Position numbers and translations under genes: made by a program
Notes under the pieces: model-generated
The model's database searches: none
The model's input: only the letters and a program-made list of their open reading frames with translations
Told to the model about the DNA's origin: nothing
In this document: positions 32,985 to 40,935 of the stretch, piece by piece
How positions within the stretch are numbered: position 1 is the stretch's first letter
Layout of the letters: each line of letters opens with the position of its first letter
Source of the DNA: Thiotrichaceae bacterium UBA4486
Lineage (GTDB): Bacteria; Pseudomonadota; Gammaproteobacteria; Eutrophobiales; Eutrophobiaceae
Assembly: GCA_002389045.1 (NCBI GenBank)
Contig: DGNS01000002.1
Span: 1-64,000, forward strand
Direction of reading: 5' to 3'
DNA length: 64,000 bases

Positions 32985-34042
32985 CCGTTTTTTGGCCGCG
33001 ACGGGTCTGCAGCAGCCGGTGCTTCCCGGGATGTCCCTGTCAGCATTGCGTGATGCTCGAGAAATTCCTTCTCGTAGCATTGCAGCGCTTCACGTAAATC
33101 ATCCGCCGCAATCAATGGCGACAATGCACGGGCGAGGACATTGCAGTTCCAGAGGCCAATGATCGGCTGTTGGCCGAAGGCGTAGCGCCCGTGTTCATCA
33201 TCAGGACTGCTGACGAAGTCGGGATCGCGCTCCGGGTTGAATGCCGCGGCACCGAGGTCCAGCGTGATACCGAGTATCGACTGGTTGTCGGTATTCATCA
33301 TGCCATGCACAAAACCCGCGGCCTGCCAGCGGGCAATGAGCCGGGCCGTACGCTGAACCACGGTTTGGAAAAAAACGATGTAGCGGCGGTTTCCCGCCTC
33401 CAGGCATTCCGGGTAATAGCGGCTTGTCACGAAGTCCGCCAGGCGGCGCAGATCCTCCGTGCGCCGGCGCGCGTAGCAGTTTTCAAAGGTGCCGAAACGG
33501 ATGTGGCTCGGCGCAATCCTCACGACAATGGCTGCGGCTTCGAATCCTTGCCGATAAACCTGTTCATTGCCGCAAATCACGCAGAGACTGCGGGTCGTCG
33601 GTATGTCCAGATCCGCCAGTTGTCGGCTGATTTCCATTTCACGCAGGCAGCCGGCCAGCCCCGCCCGGCCGTCCAGATCCCTGCCATAGGGCGTTCTTCC
33701 TGATCCCTTGAGGGTGATTTCCAGGCACCCATGCGGCGTCTCAACGTCGCCAAGGAGCATGACCCTGCCATCCCCCAGTCCCGGATGGAACCTGCCGAAC
33801 TGATGACCGGCGTAATTTTGGGCCAGCGGCCGACTGCCAGGTAACAGGCGGTTGCCACTGAATACCTGCAGAAAATCATCGGTTGCGAATTCCCCGCTAT
33901 CCAGTCCCAGAAGGTCTGCCACCCCGGTATCGCTGCGGACAAGCACGGGATTGGTTAATCCCTGTGGCCGGGTTTCACTGTAAAAGCTGTCACCGAGCGC
34001 GTGAAAGGAATTTACAAAGCTGAGTTCGTGCAGCCGTTTCAT
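32981..34042 (-). CDS. SelO/YdiU family protein AMPylase, C-terminally short
   Basis: A 353-residue pseudokinase-fold protein of the SelO (UPF0061) family. Landmarks are NYAGHQFGRFHPGLGDGRVMLLG, LKGSGRTPYGRDLDGRAGL, IPTTRSL, VVRIAPSHIRFGTFE and the metal/catalytic segment GFVHGMMNTDNQSILG. SelO transfers AMP to Ser/Thr/Tyr of target proteins and is linked to redox stress. Family members are usually 480-550 residues; this one stops about 130 or more residues early, soon after LARALSPLI, although the visible active-site residues remain. The ATG at 34042 has only a weak ribosome site. The 3' end overlaps the convergent gene by four bases. Confidence 0.8.
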   Translation of the reverse strand: MKRLHELSFVNSFHALGDSFYSETRPQGLTNPVLVRSDTGVADLLGLDSGEFATDDFLQVFSGNRLLPGSRPLAQNYAGHQFGRFHPGLGDGRVMLLGDVETPHGCLEITLKGSGRTPYGRDLDGRAGLAGCLREMEISRQLADLDIPTTRSLCVICGNEQVYRQGFEAAAIVVRIAPSHIRFGTFENCYARRRTEDLRRLADFVTSRYYPECLEAGNRRYIVFFQTVVQRTARLIARWQAAGFVHGMMNTDNQSILGITLDLGAAAFNPERDPDFVSSPDDEHGRYAFGQQPIIGLWNCNVLARALSPLIAADDLREALQCYEKEFLEHHAMLTGTSREAPAAADPSRPKNG

Positions 34043-34110
34043 GCCTTGGCGCGGACAAAAACCGGGATAAAGAGAAAAGTGCGGGGAGAGAGGATCACTA
34101 CAAACAACTC

Positions 34111-34125
34111 TCCCCCCGCGGGGGT
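34111..34125 (-). terminator. GC-rich hairpin after the aldehyde dehydrogenase gene
   Basis: A CCCCCGCGGGGG palindrome directly follows the stop codon of the aldehyde dehydrogenase gene on the minus strand, followed by a TTGTTTGT stretch. Consistent with a moderate intrinsic terminator. Confidence 0.4.
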
Positions 34126-34127
34126 GT

Positions 34128-35648
34128 CTAGAAGAAGCCGAGGGGGTTGACGCTGTAGCTGACCAGCATGTTTTTGGTTTGCTGGTAGTGATCAAGCATC
34201 ATCTTGTGCGTTTCACGACCCACACCGGATTTCTTGTAGCCACCGAAAGCAGCGTGTGCCGGGTAGGCATGGTAACAGTTCATCCATACCCGGCCGGCCT
34301 GTATGCCACGGCCCATGCGATAGGCCCGGTTGGTGTCACGGGTCCAGACTCCGGCACCGAGACCGAACTCGGTGTCGTTGGCGATGGCCAGCGCTTCGGC
34401 CTCGTCCTTGAACGTGGTCACCGAAACCACCGGACCGAAGATTTCCTCCTGGAAAACACGCATCTTGTTATCGCCCTTCAACAGGGTCGGTTTAATGTAG
34501 AAACCGCCACTATGATCACCTTCCATCGTTTCGGCGTCGCCGCCGGCAAGCACTTGTGCACCTTCCTCGCGTCCAATCTTGATGTATTCCATGATCTTGT
34601 CGAACTGCTCCCGGGATGCCTGGGCGCCGACCATGACTTCGGTATCCAGCGGATTGCCGCGTTTGATGTTGCCCATGCGCTTGATAACCAGATCAATGAA
34701 CTGTTCGTACATTGATTCCTGGATCAACAGGCGTGAGGGGCAGGTGCAGACCTCGCCCTGGTTGAAGAATGCCAGGACAGCACCCTCGACGGCCTTGCTG
34801 ATGAAATCCTCTTCCTGGTTCATGATGTCCTCGAAGTAGACATTCGGCGATTTGCCGCCCAGTTCGACCGTGGAGGGGATGATGTTATCCGCCGCGTATT
34901 TCATGATCAGCGAACCGACGGGGGTGGATCCGGTGAAGGCGATCTTGGCTATACGTTTACTGGTTGCCAGGGCCTTGCCGGCCTCGGCACCGAAACCGTT
35001 CACTATGTTGAGAACGCCCTTCGGTAACAGGTCACTGATCAATTCGGCCAGAACCAGGATGGAGGCCGGTGTCTGCTCGGCGGGTTTCATGACAATGCAG
35101 TTGCCAGCGGCAAGTGCGGGCGCCAGTTTCCAGGACGCCATCAGCAGCGGGAAATTCCAGGGAATGATCTGGCCGACCACACCCAGAGGCTCATGGAAAT
35201 GATAGGCGACGGTATGCTCATCAATCTCGCTCAGGGCGCCTTCCTGGGCGCGGATACAACCGGCGAAGTAACGGAAATGATCGGCGGCCAGCGGCACATC
35301 GGCGTTCAGTGTTTCGCGGACCGCCTTGCCGTTGTCCCAGGTCTCCGCCACAGCGAGCACTTCAAGATTGTCCTCGATCCGGTCGGCGATCTTGAGAAGG
35401 ATATTGGAACGTTCGGTCACCGAGGCCCCGCCCCAGGCGTCTTTGGCGGCGTGAGCGGCATCCAGCGCGGCTTCAATGTCTTCATCAGTGGAGCGGGGTA
35501 TCCTGCAAAATGCCTTGCCATTGACGGGAGAAATATTATCGAAATATTCCCCCTTTTCAGGTGCGACCCATTTGCCGCCGATGAAATTTTCGTACTGGCC
35601 CTTGAACTGAATCACGGCGCCATCTGTATTTGGATCTGCGTATATCAT
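34128..35648 (-). CDS. ExaC/AcoD-type NAD-dependent aldehyde dehydrogenase
   Basis: A 506-residue aldehyde dehydrogenase. IIPWNFPLLMASWKLAPALAAGN, the catalytic Glu in VELGGKSPN, the catalytic Cys in FNQGEVCTCPSR, and the C-terminal NPLGFF ending are typical of the ExaC/AcoD group that oxidises acetaldehyde and related short aldehydes to acids. In Pseudomonas, ExaC works downstream of the PQQ-dependent ethanol dehydrogenase, which fits the PQQ genes in this window. The ATG at 35648 has GAGGAA upstream; an in-frame ATG at 35666 is less likely. Cytosolic. Confidence 0.92.
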   Translation of the reverse strand: MIYADPNTDGAVIQFKGQYENFIGGKWVAPEKGEYFDNISPVNGKAFCRIPRSTDEDIEAALDAAHAAKDAWGGASVTERSNILLKIADRIEDNLEVLAVAETWDNGKAVRETLNADVPLAADHFRYFAGCIRAQEGALSEIDEHTVAYHFHEPLGVVGQIIPWNFPLLMASWKLAPALAAGNCIVMKPAEQTPASILVLAELISDLLPKGVLNIVNGFGAEAGKALATSKRIAKIAFTGSTPVGSLIMKYAADNIIPSTVELGGKSPNVYFEDIMNQEEDFISKAVEGAVLAFFNQGEVCTCPSRLLIQESMYEQFIDLVIKRMGNIKRGNPLDTEVMVGAQASREQFDKIMEYIKIGREEGAQVLAGGDAETMEGDHSGGFYIKPTLLKGDNKMRVFQEEIFGPVVSVTTFKDEAEALAIANDTEFGLGAGVWTRDTNRAYRMGRGIQAGRVWMNCYHAYPAHAAFGGYKKSGVGRETHKMMLDHYQQTKNMLVSYSVNPLGFF

Positions 35649-35936
35649 ATTAATCTTCCTCATCAATTAGTAATGTGCGACGGAATAATGCCGCGGTTAC
35701 CGAATGTACAGAAAGGTACGTTTGTCCCTGGAACACATAAATCGGGATACGGTACGATTCAATGATGGGAGCGGGATTATCGAAATAGCAGTCCCTGGCG
35801 GGACGGAGTTCGACTTTCTGGCCCATACTGCACCTCTGCATCATTCATGGTCGGGTAAAGATACCCGGAACCGGAATACTGGATTCCGACGATATTGTCA
35901 GGTCAGCGAGACTGGAGGGAAACCGGTACCGTGTCC

Positions 35937-35950
35937 TTGACCTGTATCAA
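35937..35950. promoter_or_regulatory. FNR-like box in the gap upstream of the aldehyde dehydrogenase
   Basis: TTGACCTGTATCAA matches nine of ten conserved FNR-box bases. It lies about 290 bases from the dehydrogenase start, and no -10 hexamer stands at class II distance in either direction, so the site may be inactive or act at longer range. The rest of the 340-base gap (35649-35988) shows no gene. Confidence 0.35.
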
Positions 35951-35988
35951 GAAATCAGGCCTGAGTCGGGGTAAGCACCGGATCGTTG

Positions 35989-36279
35989 TTAATGGATTAT
36001 TTCGTCATCAACCGTGCCACAACCGTGAGGCGCGGCCGCGTTGAGACGAAGTCGCATTAACTCCTCTCTCCAGATTACGCGTGCCTGTTGTACAGCGACT
36101 ACGGTCGTCGGGTTATCCGGTAAATCGGGATGGTTTTCCAGGCAGTTCATCAGGTGTACCAGAGTCATGATCTGCGATGGGGATTGGTCGCGCAGATAAC
36201 AGGACATCAGGCGCACCAGGGATGACAGCATGGAGATTACATCCGGCATTGCCTTATTGTTGTATTTTCCGTAGTACAT
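35989..36279 (-). CDS. Hypothetical small protein
   Basis: A 96-residue frame (MYYGKYNNKAMPDVISMLSS ...) predicted mostly helical, with VRLMSCYLRDQSPSQIMTLVHLMNCLENHP in the middle. No recognised domain, signal peptide or membrane helix. No good ribosome site precedes the ATG at 36279; an internal start is possible. It stands alone between the aldehyde dehydrogenase and the cytochrome gene. Its balanced composition favours a real gene. Confidence 0.5.
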   Translation of the reverse strand: MYYGKYNNKAMPDVISMLSSLVRLMSCYLRDQSPSQIMTLVHLMNCLENHPDLPDNPTTVVAVQQARVIWREELMRLRLNAAAPHGCGTVDDEIIH

Positions 36280-36472
36280 TATGTCTAACTGTTCAGATTA
36301 GTCCTTCAAACACCAATGCTATCCTTATACCAGCCCCGGTAAATATGGGAAAAAATACATATTTACATTATCCCTGCACAACCGATTACCACGGGTTGCC
36401 GGGGTTGTGCCAGTAAGCAACTGGAGATTCGCATTATCGACCAGGGCTACCTTAACAGTCTTAGCCTGAAAT

Positions 36473-36500
36473 GTAAATAAGAATCATTATCAAATGATTC
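36473..36500. promoter_or_regulatory. Fur-box-like inverted repeat upstream of the cytochrome gene
   Basis: GAATCATT and AATGATTC (36481-36488 and 36493-36500) form a perfect inverted repeat around ATCA. The overlapping 19-mer 36473-36491 contains AATCATTATC, the exact right half of the E. coli Fur box, and matches about 15 of 19 consensus bases. It lies 158 bases before the cytochrome start in a 378-base gap (36280-36657) with no other identified feature. Confidence 0.4.
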
Positions 36501-36657
36501 CGATTCATGTTTGCCACCTGTTCGAGGATTACGGTATCGACGGATCGTGTGCCTTGCTCCGATAGCGTGAACTGCGACAATTTGTCACATTTTCAGTCTG
36601 ATTGGATCCGGTATCCTTCCCGGACATTGAAACTTACTGGAATTGATGAGGCATTTG

Positions 36658-37062
36658 ATGATGAATACTCTGTTCAAAACGACACTGATTGTCTGCCTGA
36701 TTGCCGGACAGACATCACTGATGGCCGACGACGGGAAGCCGTACAGTGTTGTCGATGGCCATATTGATGAAAACACGCTCGAAGGCTGGAAAACCTATAA
36801 TGGCGGTGGTTGCGGCGCCTGTCACGGCAAGGGTGCTATCGGGGCCGTGGCCCCGAATCTTGGCCAGAGTGTGACCCAAAAACTCAGCAAGGAAGAATTC
36901 GTGAATATCGTGACCAACGGTGTGTCCGGCACCATGATGCGCCCGCACAAGACCAACAAGCGGGTTATGGATAATCTCGAGAATCTCTATGCCTATCTCG
37001 TGGCCCGCGGCGATGACGTGCTGGGTCCTGGTAACCTGATCAAAACTCCGCTTGGGAAATGA
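36658..37062 (+). CDS. PedF/c550-like periplasmic cytochrome c
   Basis: A 134-residue precursor with a signal peptide ending near ADDG and one haem motif, CGACH at Cys52-His56, preceded by YSVVDGHIDENTLEGWKTYNGGG. The pattern GGGCGACHGKGAIGAVAPNLGQS and the ending YAYLVARGDDVLGPGNLIK match the cytochrome c550 (PedF-type) group that accepts electrons from PQQ-dependent alcohol dehydrogenases. Met98 or Met99 in GTMMRPHKTNK is a likely axial ligand. The ATG at 36658 follows GATGAGG. The assignment links this locus to the pqq genes, but no dehydrogenase is nearby. Confidence 0.8.
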   Translation: MMNTLFKTTLIVCLIAGQTSLMADDGKPYSVVDGHIDENTLEGWKTYNGGGCGACHGKGAIGAVAPNLGQSVTQKLSKEEFVNIVTNGVSGTMMRPHKTNKRVMDNLENLYAYLVARGDDVLGPGNLIKTPLGK

Positions 37063-37064
37063 TC

Positions 37065-37148
37065 CAGATCACAGACAACAGATCACAGACGACAGATCAC
37101 AGACGACAGATCACAGACGACAGATCACAGACGACAGATTACAGATTA
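37065..37148. repeat. Heptanucleotide tandem array, 12 units of CAGAYNN
   Basis: Twelve 7-bp units alternate mostly between CAGATCA and CAGACGA, so the array also reads as a 14-bp repeat; the last two units are CAGATTA. It begins two bases after the cytochrome stop codon and its last bases form the stop codon region of the convergent SRAP gene. Confidence 0.95.
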
Positions 37149-37781
37149 TTGGAGTTGTTTGATCAGATCGCGGCCGTCGTGTTTCGGGTTGTTCACCAGC
37201 GTTCTTACCGGCCAGACCTGCATCTCCCCGGCGTAGGGTTGTAACAGATCACCATTGTCGCCGTTTAACCAGGCATCGTAATCTTCCGGCGCCAGTATTA
37301 CCGGCATGCGGTTGTGCACCGGCGCCATGATGTCATTGGCGACGGTGGTGATGATGGTGCAGCTGTCAAGGCTTTTATCGGGGCTGTCCCAATGGTCCCA
37401 AAGTCCGGCAAAGGCAAAAATATCCGTGTCGGCGAGACTGAAATAATACGGCTGCTTGTGCCCCTCACTGCCTTGCCATTCGTAGAAACCACTGGCCGGG
37501 ATCAGGCAACGTCCGTTTTTATACGCATCGCGGAAAAACGGTTTCGTGGCCACGGTTTCGGCGCGGGCGTTGATCGGCTGGAATGAGTCATCCCTGGCCC
37601 AGTGCGGCACCAGTCCCCAGTGCGCGTTGATGAACACCCTGTCCTGGTTTTCGATATGAACGATGGGGATGTCGCTGGCAGGGGTTATGTTCCAGCCTGG
37701 TCTGAACCGGCAGCTGTCGACGAGCGCGAAGTGCCTGGCAAGACTCGCCTCGTCGGTATAGAGGGTAAAGCGTCCACACAT
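37146..37781 (-). CDS. yedK: SRAP domain DNA-protein crosslink protein (YedK/HMCES family)
   Basis: A 211-residue SRAP protein. Cys2 in MCGRFTL is the catalytic residue, exposed after removal of Met1, that forms a covalent link with abasic sites in single-stranded DNA. INARAETVATKPFF, CLIPASGFYEWQ and APVHNRMPVIL carry the conserved Asn, Glu and His residues of the active site. Length is typical. The gene ends inside a 7-bp tandem array and starts 18 bases before the dapD 3' end on the same strand. Confidence 0.94.
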   Translation of the reverse strand: MCGRFTLYTDEASLARHFALVDSCRFRPGWNITPASDIPIVHIENQDRVFINAHWGLVPHWARDDSFQPINARAETVATKPFFRDAYKNGRCLIPASGFYEWQGSEGHKQPYYFSLADTDIFAFAGLWDHWDSPDKSLDSCTIITTVANDIMAPVHNRMPVILAPEDYDAWLNGDNGDLLQPYAGEMQVWPVRTLVNNPKHDGRDLIKQLQ

Positions 37782-37799
37782 GAGTATCGGTGTATGAGC

Positions 37800-38621
37800 T
37801 TACACATCTCTGAGCAGTTCGTTAATACCCACCTTGCCACGAGTCTTCTCGTCCACCTGTTTGACAATCACTGCGCAGTAAAGACTGTAGCTGCCGTCCT
37901 TTGCGGGCAGGTTGCCGGACACGACCACTGAGCCGGGAGGGATATAACCATAACTGACCTCACCGGTTTCGCGGTTGAATATTTTCGTACTCTGACCGAT
38001 GTATACACCCATTGAAATCACCGAGCCTTCGCCGACGATAACGCCTTCGACGACCTCGGAGCGGGCGCCGATGAAGCAGTTGTCCTCGATGATGGTTGGA
38101 TTGGCCTGCAGCGGTTCCAGCACACCGCCGATACCGACGCCGCCTGAAAGATGCACGTTCTTGCCGATCTGGGCGCAGGAACCTACCGTGGCCCAGGTAT
38201 CCACCATGGTGCCGGAATCGACATAGGCGCCGATGTTCACGTAGCTGGGCATTAAAACCACATTCGGTGCAATGTAACTGCCATAACGCGCGGTAGCCGG
38301 AGGCACGATCCGGGGCGAACCGCAATCCGTGAAATTGCTTTTGGTGTAGCCATAAAACTTGGCGGTGACTTTATCGAAGTAGTTCGTATAGCCACCCTGG
38401 ATCACCTTGTTTTCATTGAGTTTGAACGACAGCAATACGGCTTTTTTCAGCCATTGATTGACCTGCCATTTACCGTCCTTTTTTTCCGCAACCCGGTAGC
38501 TGCCGTGATCGAGTCCGCCGAGGGCCTCGTTGACGGCATTTTTCAGTTCACTGGAGGCATTGCCGGCTGTGATCTCCGTATGGTTGTCAAAATGTTCATT
38601 GATGATCTGTTCGATGCTCAT
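37800..38621 (-). CDS. dapD: Tetrahydrodipicolinate N-succinyltransferase
   Basis: A 273-residue left-handed beta-helix acyltransferase with hexapeptide repeats in the C-terminal half (GSYIAPNVVLMPSYVNIGAYVDSGTMVDTW ... EDNCFIGARSEVVEGVIVGEGSVISMG). It transfers succinyl from succinyl-CoA to tetrahydrodipicolinate in the lysine/diaminopimelate pathway. The length equals the E. coli enzyme. It stands 15 bases after dapC, the next pathway step, so the two form an operon. Confidence 0.97.
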   Translation of the reverse strand: MSIEQIINEHFDNHTEITAGNASSELKNAVNEALGGLDHGSYRVAEKKDGKWQVNQWLKKAVLLSFKLNENKVIQGGYTNYFDKVTAKFYGYTKSNFTDCGSPRIVPPATARYGSYIAPNVVLMPSYVNIGAYVDSGTMVDTWATVGSCAQIGKNVHLSGGVGIGGVLEPLQANPTIIEDNCFIGARSEVVEGVIVGEGSVISMGVYIGQSTKIFNRETGEVSYGYIPPGSVVVSGNLPAKDGSYSLYCAVIVKQVDEKTRGKVGINELLRDV

Positions 38622-38636
38622 AGGGATTCCCGTGGT

Positions 38637-39833
38637 TCAGTAGTGTCTCAGTTGGTCGGCAATGCGCCTCAGCGCCTGCTCACATTCCTGGTGTGATGCC
38701 ACCAGGGCAACGCGCACATGGTTTTCGCCAGGATTATGATTGTTAATTGTCCGTGAAAGATAACGGCCCGGCAAGACTGTTACGCCCTGTTGTTGATACA
38801 GGTCCCGTGTGAATGTCTGATCGTCCACCGGCAGGCTCGGCCACAGGTAAAAAGCGGCATCCGGCATCTCTATATCCAGAACAGCACCGAGAATTTCAAG
38901 GGCGGAATTGAATTTATTCCGGTACAGTGCGCGGTTGTGTTTGACGTGTTCCTCGTCATTCCAGGCGCTGATGCTTGCCTGCTGTGCGTAACCGCCCATG
39001 GCGCAACCATGATAGGTGCGGTAACGCAGAAAGGCTGCGATGAGTTCCGGATCTCCGGCGACAAATCCGGAACGCATCCCCGGTACGTTGGAGCGCTTGG
39101 ACAGGCTGTGAAAGACCATACAGTTCTGGTAATTACCGCGGCCAAGTTCACAGGCGTACTGCAATAAGCCTTTGGGGGGACTGTCTTCATCGAAATATAT
39201 CTCCGAGTAACACTCGTCCGCGGCAATGACGAAGCCGTACTTGTCCGAGAGCTCGAATAATGCCCGTATCCGTGCTCCATCGATTACGGCCCCGGTAGGG
39301 TTTCCCGGTGTGCACAGGTACAGTAATTTGCACTGTCGCCAGTCCGACTCGGGTATTTGCGCGAGATCGGGCTGAAAATGATTATCCCGGGTGCAACTCA
39401 TATACACGGGCCTGGCGCCGGCCAGCAGCGCCGCGCCTTCGTAAATCTGGTAAAAAGGATTCGGCAGGATGACGGTCGACTGATCGCCCGGGTTGACTAT
39501 GCACTGGGCAAAAGCAAACAGGGCCTCGCGGCTGCCGTTCACCGGCAGGATATGCCGGTCGGGATCAAGGCTGTTTGATGGCAGACTGAAGCGGCGGCAC
39601 AACCAGCGGGCAATGCTTGTCCTCAAATCAACAGCGCCGCGAGTCACCGGGTAGCGGGCGGCCAGGGACAGGTTGTCACGAAGTGTATCCAGAATGAAGG
39701 CTGGTGTGGCATGTTTGGGTTCGCCGATGGAAAGATCAATCGGCTGTTTGTCCGTCGGCGGTTCAATACCGGCTTTCAATGCAGCGAGTTTCTCAAACGG
39801 ATAGGGGTGGAGGTGATCAAGACCCGGGTTCAT
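38637..39833 (-). CDS. dapC: Succinyldiaminopimelate aminotransferase
   Basis: A 398-residue class I aminotransferase. MNPGLDHLHPYPFEKLAALKAG, the NPFYQIYEGAALLAGA region, CTPGNPTGAVI, ADECYSEIYFDE and the PLP Lys within HSLSKRSNVPGMRSGFV identify the DapC group. It converts N-succinyl-2-amino-6-oxopimelate to N-succinyl-diaminopimelate with glutamate. It precedes dapD in the same operon. An EamA-type transporter gene is transcribed divergently. Confidence 0.94.
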   Translation of the reverse strand: MNPGLDHLHPYPFEKLAALKAGIEPPTDKQPIDLSIGEPKHATPAFILDTLRDNLSLAARYPVTRGAVDLRTSIARWLCRRFSLPSNSLDPDRHILPVNGSREALFAFAQCIVNPGDQSTVILPNPFYQIYEGAALLAGARPVYMSCTRDNHFQPDLAQIPESDWRQCKLLYLCTPGNPTGAVIDGARIRALFELSDKYGFVIAADECYSEIYFDEDSPPKGLLQYACELGRGNYQNCMVFHSLSKRSNVPGMRSGFVAGDPELIAAFLRYRTYHGCAMGGYAQQASISAWNDEEHVKHNRALYRNKFNSALEILGAVLDIEMPDAAFYLWPSLPVDDQTFTRDLYQQQGVTVLPGRYLSRTINNHNPGENHVRVALVASHQECEQALRRIADQLRHY

Positions 39834-39968
39834 ACGCGGATTTGCAAAGTCAAATACATGTTGTGTGGGAAGGACTGGATCAAATGTTTATATATGCTGC
39901 ACAGATTGATTGTTATGAAGCTGTAATTATCGGCAACGGTCGCTCATTATAGGTGAACTCAATTGCCC

Positions 39969-40829
39969 ATGCATGAAAAAGCGGGAATTCTGCCCTATCT
40001 TGCCTGCCTGGTTGCGGCGACGATGTGGGGACTGCTCTGGTATCCGTTGCGATTATTACAGGAAGCGGGTCTGCCGGGGATCTGGGCGACGCTGGTGATC
40101 TACGTGTCGGCAATCGTAGTGGTTCTGCCGCGCTGGCTGCATACCCGCCACATCGGCGTATCGATGCCGCTGTTAATGGGCATTGCAGTCTCGGCAGGCT
40201 GGACCAACCTGGCATTTATTCTGGCCTTGCTCGAAGGCACCGTGGTCCGTGTTTTACTGTTATTTTACCTGTCGCCGCTATGGGCTATTCTGCTGGCGCG
40301 AGTATTTCTGCATGAGACAATCACATGGCATTCGGTATTGAATCTACTGCTGGCCGGCAGCGGCGCCGTGATCCTTCTTGCCGACAAGGATCTGGATCTG
40401 ACCCGGCCGGTGGACCTCGCGGACGGTCTGGCCATTACCGCGGGAATGGCGTTTGCGGTGACCAACCTGCTGGTGCGAAAGATCGGCGATATTCCGATTA
40501 TCAGCAAGATGGTCCCGGCGTGGATCGGTGTTCTCGGACTGAGTCTGGCCGGGGTTATGATCGCCGGGGTGCCGTTGCCGGTATTCAGCCTGTATTCCGT
40601 CCTGTTGGGGGCGGGCGTGGGTATATTCGGTATGGTGCTGATGACCTATACCGCCCAGTACGCGGTGACCCACCTGCCGTTGCAGAAATCCGCTGTCATA
40701 TTCCTGTTTGAAGTGCCCGTGGGCGCCGTTTCGGCGGCCATCCTCTCGGCCGAGACGATGACGCTTCTGGAATTACTGGGTGGATCGCTGGTGTTGCTGG
40801 CTGCCTGGTTGACTTCAAGGCGTCGCTAA
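39969..40829 (+). CDS. EamA/DMT family transporter
   Basis: A 286-residue inner-membrane protein with ten hydrophobic helices arranged as two EamA repeats (ACLVAATMWGLLWYPLRLL; LYSVLLGAGVGIFGMVLMTYTAQYAV). Members export amino acids or other small metabolites, but substrate cannot be read from sequence. The ATG at 39969 is preferred to the in-frame TTG at 39963. Divergent from dapC across 135 bases; the nearby lysine genes are not proof of an amino-acid substrate. Confidence 0.85.
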   Translation: MHEKAGILPYLACLVAATMWGLLWYPLRLLQEAGLPGIWATLVIYVSAIVVVLPRWLHTRHIGVSMPLLMGIAVSAGWTNLAFILALLEGTVVRVLLLFYLSPLWAILLARVFLHETITWHSVLNLLLAGSGAVILLADKDLDLTRPVDLADGLAITAGMAFAVTNLLVRKIGDIPIISKMVPAWIGVLGLSLAGVMIAGVPLPVFSLYSVLLGAGVGIFGMVLMTYTAQYAVTHLPLQKSAVIFLFEVPVGAVSAAILSAETMTLLELLGGSLVLLAAWLTSRRR

Positions 40830-40935
40830 ATGTTCGTGCCGGCCGGCAACTTATTGTATGCTTTGCCGCCTTTTTTGAATCGGCGGCCCGTCATCACGGG
40901 ACTGTCTGCATAATTTACGAATACAGGTGTCTTTT

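Noticed and set aside
37059..37072. FNR-like ATGATCCAGATCAC at the cytochrome stop codon
   Set aside because: Two mismatches, lies at the gene end and runs into a tandem array; no gene starts nearby.
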